This document shows, piece by piece, positions 1 to 6,643 of a DNA stretch of 8,444 nucleotides (its first letter is position 1; each line of letters begins with the position of its first letter). The notes below the pieces were generated by a model. It was not told the DNA's origin and did no database searches. It saw only the letters and a program-made list of their open reading frames with translations. Both the position numbers and the translations under genes were made by a program. The stretch covers positions 1 to 8,444 of the forward strand of contig CALKVR010000264.1 of NCBI GenBank assembly GCA_938004815.1, in the 5' to 3' direction. The stretch comes from an uncultured Polyangiaceae bacterium. GTDB lineage: Bacteria; Myxococcota_A; Polyangia; Polyangiales; Polyangiaceae.

Positions 1-333
1 CTCCATCAAGAGAAACGGCGCACCGATCTCGTCGTCCTGACCGAGCTCCAGCGTCGTGGTGACGTTGTCGCTCTCGATCTTGGACGCCGCGGTCGCCTCC
101 CGCACGAACCGCCGAGCCGCGCTCTTGTCACCTCGCCCCCGGAGCGAGATCACCTTGGCGGCGGCCGGCCCGCTCGGCCCGCTGACCTCGTAGACCGCGC
201 CCATTCCGCCCCGACCGATGAACCGCACCACCGGAAAGCGCCCGGCGAGGGCGTGGCCCACCAGCTCTCCCCCGGGCACATCGGGCTCTCCCTCGTCGGG
301 ATCGTCCGCCGTGCCGCGCTCGGAGGGCCGCAT
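1..333 (-). CDS. Ser/Thr protein kinase, N-lobe only (3' end beyond window)
   Basis: Eukaryotic-like (Hanks-type) Ser/Thr kinase that would transfer phosphate from ATP to protein Ser/Thr. Only the first 111 residues are in the window; the frame is open through base 1. After an acidic 25-residue leader, residues 31-50 read GRFPVVRFIGRGGMGAVYEV, a classic glycine-rich ATP loop (GxGGMGxVY). The VAIK-type lysine is K60 (AAAKVI), the alpha-C glutamate is E79 (RFVREA), and the segment ends at PFLLME, the entry to the hinge. The HRD and DFG motifs and any C-terminal sensor or membrane domain lie off the left edge. The ATG at 333 is preceded by a weak GCGGGA purine stretch; an ATG at 347 is out of frame. 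It sits 52 bases downstream of the DUF2236 oxygenase on the same strand, so co-transcription is possible. A kinase this close to a PP2C and an FHA protein is typical of myxobacteria, but partnership is inferred. Confidence 0.93.
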   Translation of the reverse strand, partial: MRPSERGTADDPDEGEPDVPGGELVGHALAGRFPVVRFIGRGGMGAVYEVSGPSGPAAAKVISLRGRGDKSAARRFVREATAASKIESDNVTTTLELGQDDEIGAPFLLME

Positions 334-385
334 ATTCCCGCAACCATACCGGTTATCGGGCGTATGAAGAAGGTCCGAGCGCTGC

Positions 386-1495
386 TCAGGGCCGCCGCTC
401 GCCCGCACCGAGGGGGCGATAGAACCGCGGCTCCGCGCCGCGGAGCTTCGCGAGCATGACGTGCTCGAGCGCGTTGCGACCCAACACCGGGAGGCCGGCC
501 CCGAAGACGCCGCGCCCAAGGGCCCGAAGAGCACCTCCGACCCGAGGGAGCACACCCGCCAGATCGGACCGACGCAAGCCCGGCGCGAGCCCCAGGATGT
601 CGGCCGATGCGTCGCCCAAGAACCAGCGAATGAGGCCAGGCGCCAGCAAGCCGAGACCACGAGCAGGCAGGTGACGCTCGACCCCGTCGACCAGCACCCG
701 CGTGAGCTCGCGCCCGTCGACCGTCGCCACCGCCTGCCGTTCACGAATGGTCGCGCCGAGCGCGCGCGCCCCGGCGATGTCTTCGGGGAGCCACGCTTCG
801 CGGATTCCGAGGAGCGCGCCCACGACCCGCCACAGATGGAGGTAGTCCTCGGCTTCCGCAGAAGTGAAAGGCACGCCGAGCTTGTCGAGGGCGTCGATGA
901 CGACCACCGAGAAACAGGTCAGCGTGCCGAGCAGGTCCTCCTGGTTGATCGGCACTTCGCCGCTAGCCTCGCGACGCTTGGCCCTGAGCCGTGCGCCGAC
1001 GCGGCTCCGGACGACGGCATGCATGAGCCGGACGCACTTGGCCGAGCGAACCGCTCGCCCGCTCGTGAAGCCGCCGGGCATGACGACGTCGAAGACGAAT
1101 CGCCCGGTCTCGTTGACGCGGCGGTCCAGATCATCGCGGACCCGGCGCGTCGCCTGGAGCACGCTTACGCCCTTTGCGCCCGTGAACGCCGCCGGCAGCG
1201 CCGCGCAAAAGAGCGCGCACGCGATGGCCAAGCTGTTGCGCTCGGCGAACCGCGCGGCCGAAGCGAGACGGCCCGGCTCCGCCCACGCAGGCACGCGTTC
1301 GTCTTCGAGGAACCGCGCGAGTGGCCGCGGCAACCCGCGCGCGATCTCACCCGACCGACAGTATCGCGCGAGCGCGGCGTCGATCTCGCACCCGCGCGGC
1401 GCCCGCTCGAGGTGTCCGACCAACGCGTCCACGAGCGGGTCGCCGACGGTGCGCGCGTGGTCGAGGCAGTGGTCGAGGCAGACGCTCGGCCTCAT
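386..1495 (-). CDS. DUF2236 / MpaB-family (latex-clearing-protein-like) haem oxygenase
   Basis: A 369-residue member of the DUF2236 family (oxygenase MpaB / rubber oxygenase catalytic domain), mostly alpha-helical b-type haem proteins that oxidise hydrophobic substrates. Family landmarks in order: a hydrophobic helix at 87-110; an RRVRDDLDRRVNETGRFVFDV region at about 117-137; GGFTSGRAVRSAKCVRLMHAVVR at 141-163, where H159 sits at the usual haem-ligand histidine; INQEDLLGT at 183-191; and DYLHLWRVVGALLGI at 217-231. No signal peptide is evident, unlike secreted Lcp. The ATG at 1495 overlaps the cyclase stop (ATGA, 1492-1495), which fixes this start and implies translational coupling. The family is known; a terpenoid substrate is inferred only from the overlap with the cyclase. 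A longer open frame extends upstream but is a shadow of the cyclase gene. Confidence 0.88.
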   Translation of the reverse strand: MRPSVCLDHCLDHARTVGDPLVDALVGHLERAPRGCEIDAALARYCRSGEIARGLPRPLARFLEDERVPAWAEPGRLASAARFAERNSLAIACALFCAALPAAFTGAKGVSVLQATRRVRDDLDRRVNETGRFVFDVVMPGGFTSGRAVRSAKCVRLMHAVVRSRVGARLRAKRREASGEVPINQEDLLGTLTCFSVVVIDALDKLGVPFTSAEAEDYLHLWRVVGALLGIREAWLPEDIAGARALGATIRERQAVATVDGRELTRVLVDGVERHLPARGLGLLAPGLIRWFLGDASADILGLAPGLRRSDLAGVLPRVGGALRALGRGVFGAGLPVLGRNALEHVMLAKLRGAEPRFYRPLGAGERRP

Positions 1496-3435
1496 GAGCG
1501 CGCTCGTGCCCGCTGGCCGATGGGACGGCTCTTCGCGCCGCGGGGCCGGCTGGCCGCGACGCGCTGCCAGCGGCCGAGCCCGAAGAGCGGGTAGTAGTAG
1601 CGCTGCCAGCCCCACGTGTAGAACGTCGGCGGGATGATCGTGAAGAGGTAGCCGTTGTCCGGCCACGAGCCGTCGTCGAGCTGGGTCTCGACGAGGTAGC
1701 GCTCGGCGCGCTTCGCGGCGGCGCGCGCCGCCGGCGCGAGCGCCCCTCGCGCCGCGAGCTCGGCGAACGCGCGGAGGACGATCCCCGTGAGCGGTGGCAT
1801 GCTCGGCGCCGCCCCCGCGAGCGCCGGGTCCACGAACGAAGCCGGCGTCTCGCCCCACCCACCGTCACGGTTCTGCTTGGCGAGGAGCCAGTGCACCGCG
1901 CGCTCCACGAACGGGGCACCGCAGTCCGCGCCCACGCTGGCCAGCCCGAGCAGCGCGAACGCCGTCCCCGATACGTATGCGGGGTTCCAGAGCCCGAACC
2001 AGGAGCCGTCCGGACAGGCGTCGCGCTCGAGAAACGACACCGCACGGCGCACCATCGGCTCGTCGACGCCGAGCCCGCACGCGCCGAGCCCCCACAGAAC
2101 GCGACCGGTCAGATCGGCCACCGCCGGATCACCGAGCTCGGGCGGGGGACGCAGGATGGTCTCGACGATCGTCTTGACGTCGCTCAGGTTCGGAGGCGGG
2201 TCGGCGTAGAGCGGTCGGCCGGGGGCCTTGTCGGGCAAGCCATGGACGTAGGAGCCGAAGCCGCCGCTCGGGTTCTGCATCCCCTGCAGCCACGCGACGG
2301 CTTTGGCGACGGAGGGGCTCGCGGTCCGATGCCCTGCCGCCCCGAGCGCGGCGACGACCACCCCTGTATCGTCGCAGTCCGGCATCGCTTGGTTGTCGCG
2401 CTGATACGCGAAGCCGCCGGTGCGGGGCGCCGCGGCGTTCGGCTGGTTCATCCGCGCCTGGGGCTCGCGGCACTGCCCCGCTTCGAGGTAAGCGACGCCG
2501 GCGCGCACCGCATCGTCGTTCGGGCTCACGCCGCTCGCGACGAGCGCATCGATCACGAACGCGGTCTCCCACATTTCGCCGTCGAAGACCGACACCGCCA
2601 CGCCTCTCTGCGTGCGTCGCTTGCGCGAGTCGATCCAGTCGAGGCCACGACGCACCATCGGGCTCGAGGCATCGTGGCCCACGCCCTCGAGCGCGAGGAG
2701 GCTGAACGCGGTCGAGAAGACCATCTCGTTCCATGAGCCGCTCGGGTTCTGGAGCTGTGCGAGGTAGCCGGTGAGGCGCGCGCGAGCGAGCGCTCGCGCC
2801 GCGCCGCGGAGCACGTTCGGCACGAGACCGCTGCGCCGCGTGGTGCGCTCGCGGACCGCGGCGCACGCGTAGAGAACGATGGGAACACCGCCGTGGAGAC
2901 GACCGTCGAGCATCCGCTCGCTCCAGGGGAGCGCAGCCATGTCGGGGGACAGCGGCGGCAGCGCCTCACCTGGAACCAGCCCCGCCATCGCCGCGAACAT
3001 CGCCGCCGGCTCTCCGTGCGAGAGGAACCGGCGCGACACCGCCTCCCACCCGCCGAGCATCCGAATCCGAGCCTCGGCGCGCTGCACGGCGTCGTCGTTG
3101 CGGCCGACGCCGCAGACCTCGAGCGCCGCGCGACACGTCGCCGTCGCGCCGAGCGTTCCGCGCCCGGCGTGTGGGTGGATCTCGAAGCCGCCGTCCTTCA
3201 GCTGAGCCCGCCGCAGCGCGCTCGCGAAGAGGCGCGCATCCGCGGGCCGCAGGACGCCGAACCAGTGCTCGGTGAGGACCGTGAGCGCGAGCCCGACCGG
3301 CCCCATGTCCGGATCGCTGTGCCACGCGCCGTCGGGCCGCTGACCTTTGCGCAGGCCGCGCACGGCGCGATCGAGCGCGCGAACCGTCGCCGAAGCAGGC
3401 CGGGCCCCGTCGCGGGTCGCCCTCTCCATTTGCAT
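1492..3435 (-). CDS. Class II terpene cyclase of the squalene-hopene cyclase family
   Basis: A 647-residue protein, close to the usual length of about 630-680 for squalene-hopene cyclases, which protonate and fold squalene-like polyprenes. The catalytic DxDD acid motif is D353-C-D355-D356 in the phrase MPDCDDTGVVVAAL. Many QW-type repeats are visible: QRPDGAW (32-38), AQLKDGGF (77-84), QNPSGSW (229-235), QNPSGGF (387-393), CPDGSWFGLW (474-483), QNRDGGWGE (521-529), TQLDDGSW (584-591), and a C-terminal PLFGLGRW (616-623). The C-terminus around 595-615 (IIPPTFYTWGWQRYYYP) departs from the hopene-cyclase consensus, so the product is uncertain. Start ATG 3435 is chosen because the alpha-alpha barrel homology begins soon after; ATG 3429 is an equal alternative. 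The frame is open to 3723, but that would overlap the regulator by about 150 bases with no homology. Its stop overlaps the oxygenase start. Substrate could be squalene or another linear isoprenoid; no squalene synthase gene is in the window. Confidence 0.92.
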   Translation of the reverse strand: MQMERATRDGARPASATVRALDRAVRGLRKGQRPDGAWHSDPDMGPVGLALTVLTEHWFGVLRPADARLFASALRRAQLKDGGFEIHPHAGRGTLGATATCRAALEVCGVGRNDDAVQRAEARIRMLGGWEAVSRRFLSHGEPAAMFAAMAGLVPGEALPPLSPDMAALPWSERMLDGRLHGGVPIVLYACAAVRERTTRRSGLVPNVLRGAARALARARLTGYLAQLQNPSGSWNEMVFSTAFSLLALEGVGHDASSPMVRRGLDWIDSRKRRTQRGVAVSVFDGEMWETAFVIDALVASGVSPNDDAVRAGVAYLEAGQCREPQARMNQPNAAAPRTGGFAYQRDNQAMPDCDDTGVVVAALGAAGHRTASPSVAKAVAWLQGMQNPSGGFGSYVHGLPDKAPGRPLYADPPPNLSDVKTIVETILRPPPELGDPAVADLTGRVLWGLGACGLGVDEPMVRRAVSFLERDACPDGSWFGLWNPAYVSGTAFALLGLASVGADCGAPFVERAVHWLLAKQNRDGGWGETPASFVDPALAGAAPSMPPLTGIVLRAFAELAARGALAPAARAAAKRAERYLVETQLDDGSWPDNGYLFTIIPPTFYTWGWQRYYYPLFGLGRWQRVAASRPRGAKSRPIGQRARARS

Positions 3436-3574
3436 GCCCGCCGGATGGCAACCCGCATGCCGCGACGACGCGGCTCGAGCTGCGACGAATTTCGACGATG
3501 CTCGAGGCGAACGGCCTGGCCGGCCACTGGCCGGCCAAACGGGTGGCCGATCAGCCCCCGACGACGGCCGCCGC
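3436..3574 (-). promoter_or_regulatory. Probable promoter/operator region of the cyclase-oxygenase pair
   Basis: A 139-base gap between the FHA-AAA+ regulator and the cyclase, larger than the other gaps in the signalling and terpenoid block. It contains a tandem palindrome at 3517-3537 and an imperfect inverted repeat at 3483-3497 (CGACGAATTTCGACG, two mismatched positions plus a centre base). Reading the minus strand, a GG at 3536-3535 and a GC at 3524-3523 are separated by exactly 10 bases inside a TTGGC...TGGC context, resembling a sigma54 -24/-12 element. Such matches arise by chance in GC-rich DNA. No clear -35/-10 pair is visible. Confidence 0.4.
3517..3537. repeat. Two tandem copies of the 10-bp palindrome TGGCCGGCCA
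   Basis: TGGCCGGCCA occurs at 3517-3526 and again at 3528-3537 with one base between. Each copy is self-palindromic and the pair forms an inverted repeat about the central C, so it could be a double operator or a GC hairpin at the end of the regulator transcript. No T-tract follows on the minus strand, which argues against a canonical intrinsic terminator. A related CTGGCCGGCC lies in the leader of the PP2C gene (complement of about 5711-5723). Confidence 0.6.
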
Positions 3575-4888
3575 TCAGCCGCGGCGCCGCTCGATCCAAC
3601 GTCGCAGCTGATTCCGGTGCATGCCCAGCGCTTTCGCGGCGCCGCTGACGTTGCCCTGGGCGGATTCGAGGGCGCTCGCGATCGTCGCATCATCGGGCAG
3701 CGCGCGTGCTGCGCGGGCGTCACCGGACGACTCGGCCTCGGGAGCGGCGACGGGGGCGCCCGCCAGAGCGTCGAGGTGATCGATCCTGAGCGCCCCCTGC
3801 CCTTCGCCGCGTGCCCGACGAGCGGCCTGCGCGCAGGCCGAGATCAGCTCGCGGATGTTGCCGGGCCAGGCTCGTAGCAAGCACGCCTCGACCAGCTTCG
3901 CGCCGATGCTCAGCGACGGGTCGACCTTGTGAGCGGCCTCGACGACCAGCCATGGGATCTCTTCTCGACGCTGTCGGAGCGGCGGGAGGCGCCCGGCCGG
4001 CTCGGCGAGCCGAAAGTACAAGTCTTCGCGAAATCGTCCGCGCGCCACGTCGTCGCGGAGATCGCGGTTGGTCGCGGCGCAGATCGACAGATCGACCTCT
4101 TCAGGGCGAGCCGCCCCGACGGGGAGAATCTCACGCGACTCGACGAGGCGCAGCAGCTTGCTCTGGAGCGATGCGTCGAGGTCGCCCAGCTCGTCCAGAA
4201 ACAAGGTGCCTCCCCGCGCCGCGCGAACGTAGCCCTCGGCGTCGGTCGACCCCGAGAACGCCCCCTGCTTGGAGCCGAAGAAGAGGCGCTCGGCCAGCGA
4301 CTCCGGCACGGCCGCGCAGTTGACCGCGACGAACGGACCCTTCGAGCGCGGGCCGCGCCGGTGAAATTCGCGGGCGGCGTCCTCTTTGCCGACGCCGCTC
4401 TCGCCGAGCACCAAGAGCGTCCGACTGCCGGCCGCAATCTCTGCGATGTCGCGAGTCACCGCTGACGTTCGAGGCCCCTCGACCCGGCCGTCGCGGAGCT
4501 TCGTCGGGTGCCGAGCGAAGAGCTCGCAGTCGTCGACGACGACGAGGACGGTGCTGCCCATTCTGACGACAGCGTTCGTCCGAGCGACCGTGGCGCGCTC
4601 GAGCCGGTGTCCATCGACGAACGTCCCGTTCCGACTGCCCAGGTCGGTGATCTCGACGCCGCCCGCGCAGGCTTGCGCGCGGAGGTGCGCGCGCGACGCC
4701 CGCTCGTCCTCGATCGAGCAGCTCGCCAGCCAGTCGCGGCCGAGGGTGACCCCGCGAGCGGGGGCCGGGCACACGATGGTGGACGGCCTGCCGGCCGCGA
4801 ACACGAGGGCGAGCCCGGCGACCGAGCTCGCGGAGCGGCTGCGCTGCCCGCTGCTCTCGTCCAGGGTGTCGGCGGACGTCTTCTCCAC
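3575..4888 (-). CDS. FHA domain - AAA+ enhancer-binding-type regulator with Fis HTH
   Basis: A 437-residue NtrC-like transcription activator. An FHA domain (about 47-115) has GR at 50-51, SRAH at 65-68 and the GSRNGTFVDG loop at 84-93; this fold binds phosphothreonine and probably serves as signal input. The AAA+ domain has Walker A GESGVGKE (162-169), Walker B LFLDEL (229-234), sensor I AATNRDL (271-277), arginine-finger region FREDLYFRL (286-294), LPPLRQRREEIP (301-312) and WPGNIREL (341-348). A Fis-type helix-turn-helix closes it at about 401-435. The sigma54-contact loop is GAFSGS (209-214) rather than GAFTGA, so sigma54 dependence is uncertain. The start is GTG 4888, six bases after the phosphatase stop, with an in-frame TGA at 4895 excluding a longer version; no strong ribosome site is seen, consistent with coupling to the phosphatase. 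Likely targets include the adjacent cyclase promoter, by proximity only. Confidence 0.93.
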   Translation of the reverse strand: MEKTSADTLDESSGQRSRSASSVAGLALVFAAGRPSTIVCPAPARGVTLGRDWLASCSIEDERASRAHLRAQACAGGVEITDLGSRNGTFVDGHRLERATVARTNAVVRMGSTVLVVVDDCELFARHPTKLRDGRVEGPRTSAVTRDIAEIAAGSRTLLVLGESGVGKEDAAREFHRRGPRSKGPFVAVNCAAVPESLAERLFFGSKQGAFSGSTDAEGYVRAARGGTLFLDELGDLDASLQSKLLRLVESREILPVGAARPEEVDLSICAATNRDLRDDVARGRFREDLYFRLAEPAGRLPPLRQRREEIPWLVVEAAHKVDPSLSIGAKLVEACLLRAWPGNIRELISACAQAARRARGEGQGALRIDHLDALAGAPVAAPEAESSGDARAARALPDDATIASALESAQGNVSGAAKALGMHRNQLRRWIERRRG

Positions 4889-4894
4889 CCGGTC

Positions 4895-5689
4895 TCAGTC
4901 GCCGCCGTTCGGGGGCGGCCGCGTCGAGAAGCGCGGGCTGCGTGCGCTCCACGGCTCGTCCTCTTCTTCGATCCGGACGAGGACGGCGGTGATGTTGTCC
5001 TTGCCGCCGTTCTTGTTCGCGGCCTCGACGAGCTTGGCGCACGCCTCGGTGAGGATCGCGGTGTCGCGGATGATCGAGGTGATGATGTCGTCTTCGACCA
5101 GGCCGTGCAGGCCGTCCGAGCAGAGGAGGAACACGTCGCCAGGCTCGACATCGCAGCTCGTGACGTCGACGTCGACGGTGGGGGCGATGCCCAGCGCGCG
5201 CGTGATCACGTTGCGCGGCAGGTACGCGAGGTCGCTCTCGGTGAGCTCGGGCCGCTCGAGGAGCGCGTCCGAGAGCAACGAGTGGTCACGCGTGAGCTGT
5301 TTGAGGCTCTGCCCCCGCAGGTGGTAGGCCCGGCTGTCGCCGGCGTGGACCACGTGCATCTGGCTCGTGTCGGGCGAATAGGCGGCGGCGACGACGGTGG
5401 TGCCCATCCCGCGGTGCGCGCGAGAGTCGTCGGCGCGAGCGAAGATCTTGGCGTTCGCGTCGCACACCGCCGAGCGGAGCCGATCGGACACTTCGCCGTT
5501 CTTAGGGCTGGCACGGAAGAACCCGGCGATGGTGCTCGCGGCCATGCGGCTCGCGACCTCACCGGACTGGTGCCCGCCCATGCCGTCGGCGACGACGAAG
5601 ACGTTGAACTCCGGAAGGAGGATGAAACGGTCCTCGTTGTGTGTGCGCTCTCGTCCGATGTCGGTGAGCCCCGCTGCGATCGCGCGCAT
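4895..5689 (-). CDS. PP2C-family protein Ser/Thr phosphatase
   Basis: A 264-residue, metal-dependent (Mn/Mg) PPM phosphatase of the bacterial Stp/PstP type, which removes phosphate from Ser/Thr of kinase substrates. All signature motifs are present: RTHNEDR (15-21), DGMGGHQSGEVAS (35-47), GMGTT (94-98), HAGDSRAY (115-122), LTRDHS (132-137), NVITRALG (160-167), LLCSDGLHG (188-196) and GGKDNIT (228-234). Metal ligands would be D20, D35, G36, D192 and D231. No membrane segment or signal peptide is visible, so it is cytoplasmic; the last 25 residues form a polar, proline-rich tail. Start ATG 5689 immediately precedes the conserved N-terminal strand. It is tightly followed by the FHA-AAA+ gene (6-base gap), so the phosphatase probably sets the phosphorylation state read by the FHA domain, or that of a shared kinase. 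That functional link is inferred from arrangement. Confidence 0.96.
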   Translation of the reverse strand: MRAIAAGLTDIGRERTHNEDRFILLPEFNVFVVADGMGGHQSGEVASRMAASTIAGFFRASPKNGEVSDRLRSAVCDANAKIFARADDSRAHRGMGTTVVAAAYSPDTSQMHVVHAGDSRAYHLRGQSLKQLTRDHSLLSDALLERPELTESDLAYLPRNVITRALGIAPTVDVDVTSCDVEPGDVFLLCSDGLHGLVEDDIITSIIRDTAILTEACAKLVEAANKNGGKDNITAVLVRIEEEDEPWSARSPRFSTRPPPNGGD

Positions 5690-5760
5690 GTGGGCCGGAT
5701 GCTAGCAAGAGGGCCGGCCAGGTTGCTACTGCCCTGAAGGGGCTCTTTTTCGGCTCCGGA

Positions 5761-5839
5761 CCGTTGCCGGTGCGCTCTACCGCCGGGTTCGCACCGTCAC
5801 CGGCGCGCTCTGCCCCCGGTTCGCACCGTCACCGGTGCG
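5761..5839. repeat. Imperfect 32-33 bp tandem repeat, about 2.4 copies
   Basis: Units begin with CCGTYRCCGGYGCG at 5761 (33 bp), 5794 (32 bp) and 5826 (partial, at least 14 bp). Units one and two agree at 27 of 33 positions, with one single-base deletion. The block overlaps the 3' end of the metallophosphoesterase gene, whose stop codon (5797-5799) lies inside the second unit. Unit one also contains an inverted repeat, CGGTGCG (5768-5774) with CGCACCG (5790-5796), a 7-bp stem just past the stop. It could fold in mRNA, but no T-tract follows on the minus strand. Confidence 0.75.
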
Positions 5840-6639
5840 AACTGGTACCTCGCCCGCTCCTCGCCCTCGACCTCGACGAGGATGCGCCGGGGGGTGATCC
5901 GCACGATCGCGTGGGCGTTGGCCGGGCGCCCGGGGGCGTCGTCGTCCACGTTCTCGATGAGGCTCTGGAGGGTCACGTAGGGGATCCCGCCCACGAGATC
6001 GAGGTGGTTCCAGTGGAGATGCCCGTTGAACACCGCGAGGACCCGCCCCGACAGCTCCAGGATCGACCGGAGCTTGGCCCGCTCGCGGACCAGGCAAATG
6101 TGGGGCTTGCCCTCGAACCAGCGGTTGCCGACCAAGTGCTGGTCCGCGGCCGAATGGTGCATGAACACCACGATCGGCTCGGTGGTGGCGTCGATCTCGC
6201 GCTCGAGCCAGCCGAGCTGCTCCGCGTCGATGCTGACCGAGGTGTCCTTCACCTCGATTGTGTGGAGCACGATGAGCCGGTAGCCCCCCAGCTCCAGCGA
6301 GTAGTAAAGCTGCGAGCCCGCTGGCCGGCCCCAGGCTCGGAGCAGATCGGACCGGTCGAGGTGGACGGTGTCGTGGTTGCCGGCGACGTGCAACACCGGC
6401 ACCTCGAGACGGCCGAAGGCGGAGATCACCGCCCCGTACCGCTCGAGATCGACCGCGCGCCCCTCGTCCTCGAGATCGTCGCCGAGGTTCACCACCACGC
6501 TCGGCCGCACCTGGTTCATCCGGTCGACGAACGCGTCGAGCAGCCGGGGCGCCTGCGCGGTGAGCTTGCGCAGCTTGCCCTCGTGCCGCGCTTCGGGCCC
6601 GAAGTGCAGGTCGGTCACCAGACCGATGACGAGATCCAC
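5797..6639 (-). CDS. Calcineurin-like metallophosphoesterase
   Basis: A 280-residue dimetal phosphoesterase. Metal-binding motifs occur in canonical order: D10-L-H12 (TDLHFG), G53-D54-D55 (NLGDDLED), G87-N88-H89-D90 (AGNHD), H161 (FMHH) and G206-H207-L-H209 (FNGHLHWNH). The set resembles class III cyclic-nucleotide phosphodiesterases (CpdA-like) but the substrate cannot be read from sequence. There is no signal peptide or membrane segment. The GTG at 6639 is chosen because the first metal motif lies only ten residues in; AGG lies 4-6 bases upstream and the BolA stop is 4 bases away, so the two genes are probably co-transcribed and coupled. The C-terminal tail FAPVTVRTGGRARR is encoded by the tandem repeat at 5761-5839, so this tail may be a recent, non-conserved extension. 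Confidence 0.93.
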   Translation of the reverse strand: MDLVIGLVTDLHFGPEARHEGKLRKLTAQAPRLLDAFVDRMNQVRPSVVVNLGDDLEDEGRAVDLERYGAVISAFGRLEVPVLHVAGNHDTVHLDRSDLLRAWGRPAGSQLYYSLELGGYRLIVLHTIEVKDTSVSIDAEQLGWLEREIDATTEPIVVFMHHSAADQHLVGNRWFEGKPHICLVRERAKLRSILELSGRVLAVFNGHLHWNHLDLVGGIPYVTLQSLIENVDDDAPGRPANAHAIVRITPRRILVEVEGEERARYQFAPVTVRTGGRARR

Positions 6640-6643
6640 CGCC

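Noticed and set aside
461..1594. A 377-residue plus-strand open frame
   Set aside because: It is antisense to the oxygenase, whose family motifs are clear on the minus strand; its composition is that of a high-GC shadow frame.
1496..1858. Longer minus-strand open frame extending the oxygenase upstream by about 120 residues
   Set aside because: The extension is Arg/Ala-rich with no homology and lies wholly within the cyclase gene in another frame; the ATGA overlap at 1492-1495 gives a natural start.
3436..3723. N-terminal extension of the cyclase to about 743 residues
   Set aside because: It would overlap the regulator by about 150 bases, lacks homology, and is made of low-complexity Arg/Ser/Pro sequence.
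5705..5723. Sigma54 promoter before the phosphatase (TGG...TTGC on the minus strand)
   Set aside because: GG and GC are 11 bases apart instead of the required 10.
4508..5737. A 409-residue plus-strand open frame with a hydrophobic-looking sequence
   Set aside because: It is antisense to the phosphatase and regulator genes, both with full motif sets on the minus strand.
5731..5750. Intrinsic terminator on the plus strand (GCCC-TGAAG-GGGC followed by TCTTTTT)
   Set aside because: The stem is only 4 bp and no plus-strand gene precedes it; on the minus strand the T-tract is on the wrong side.
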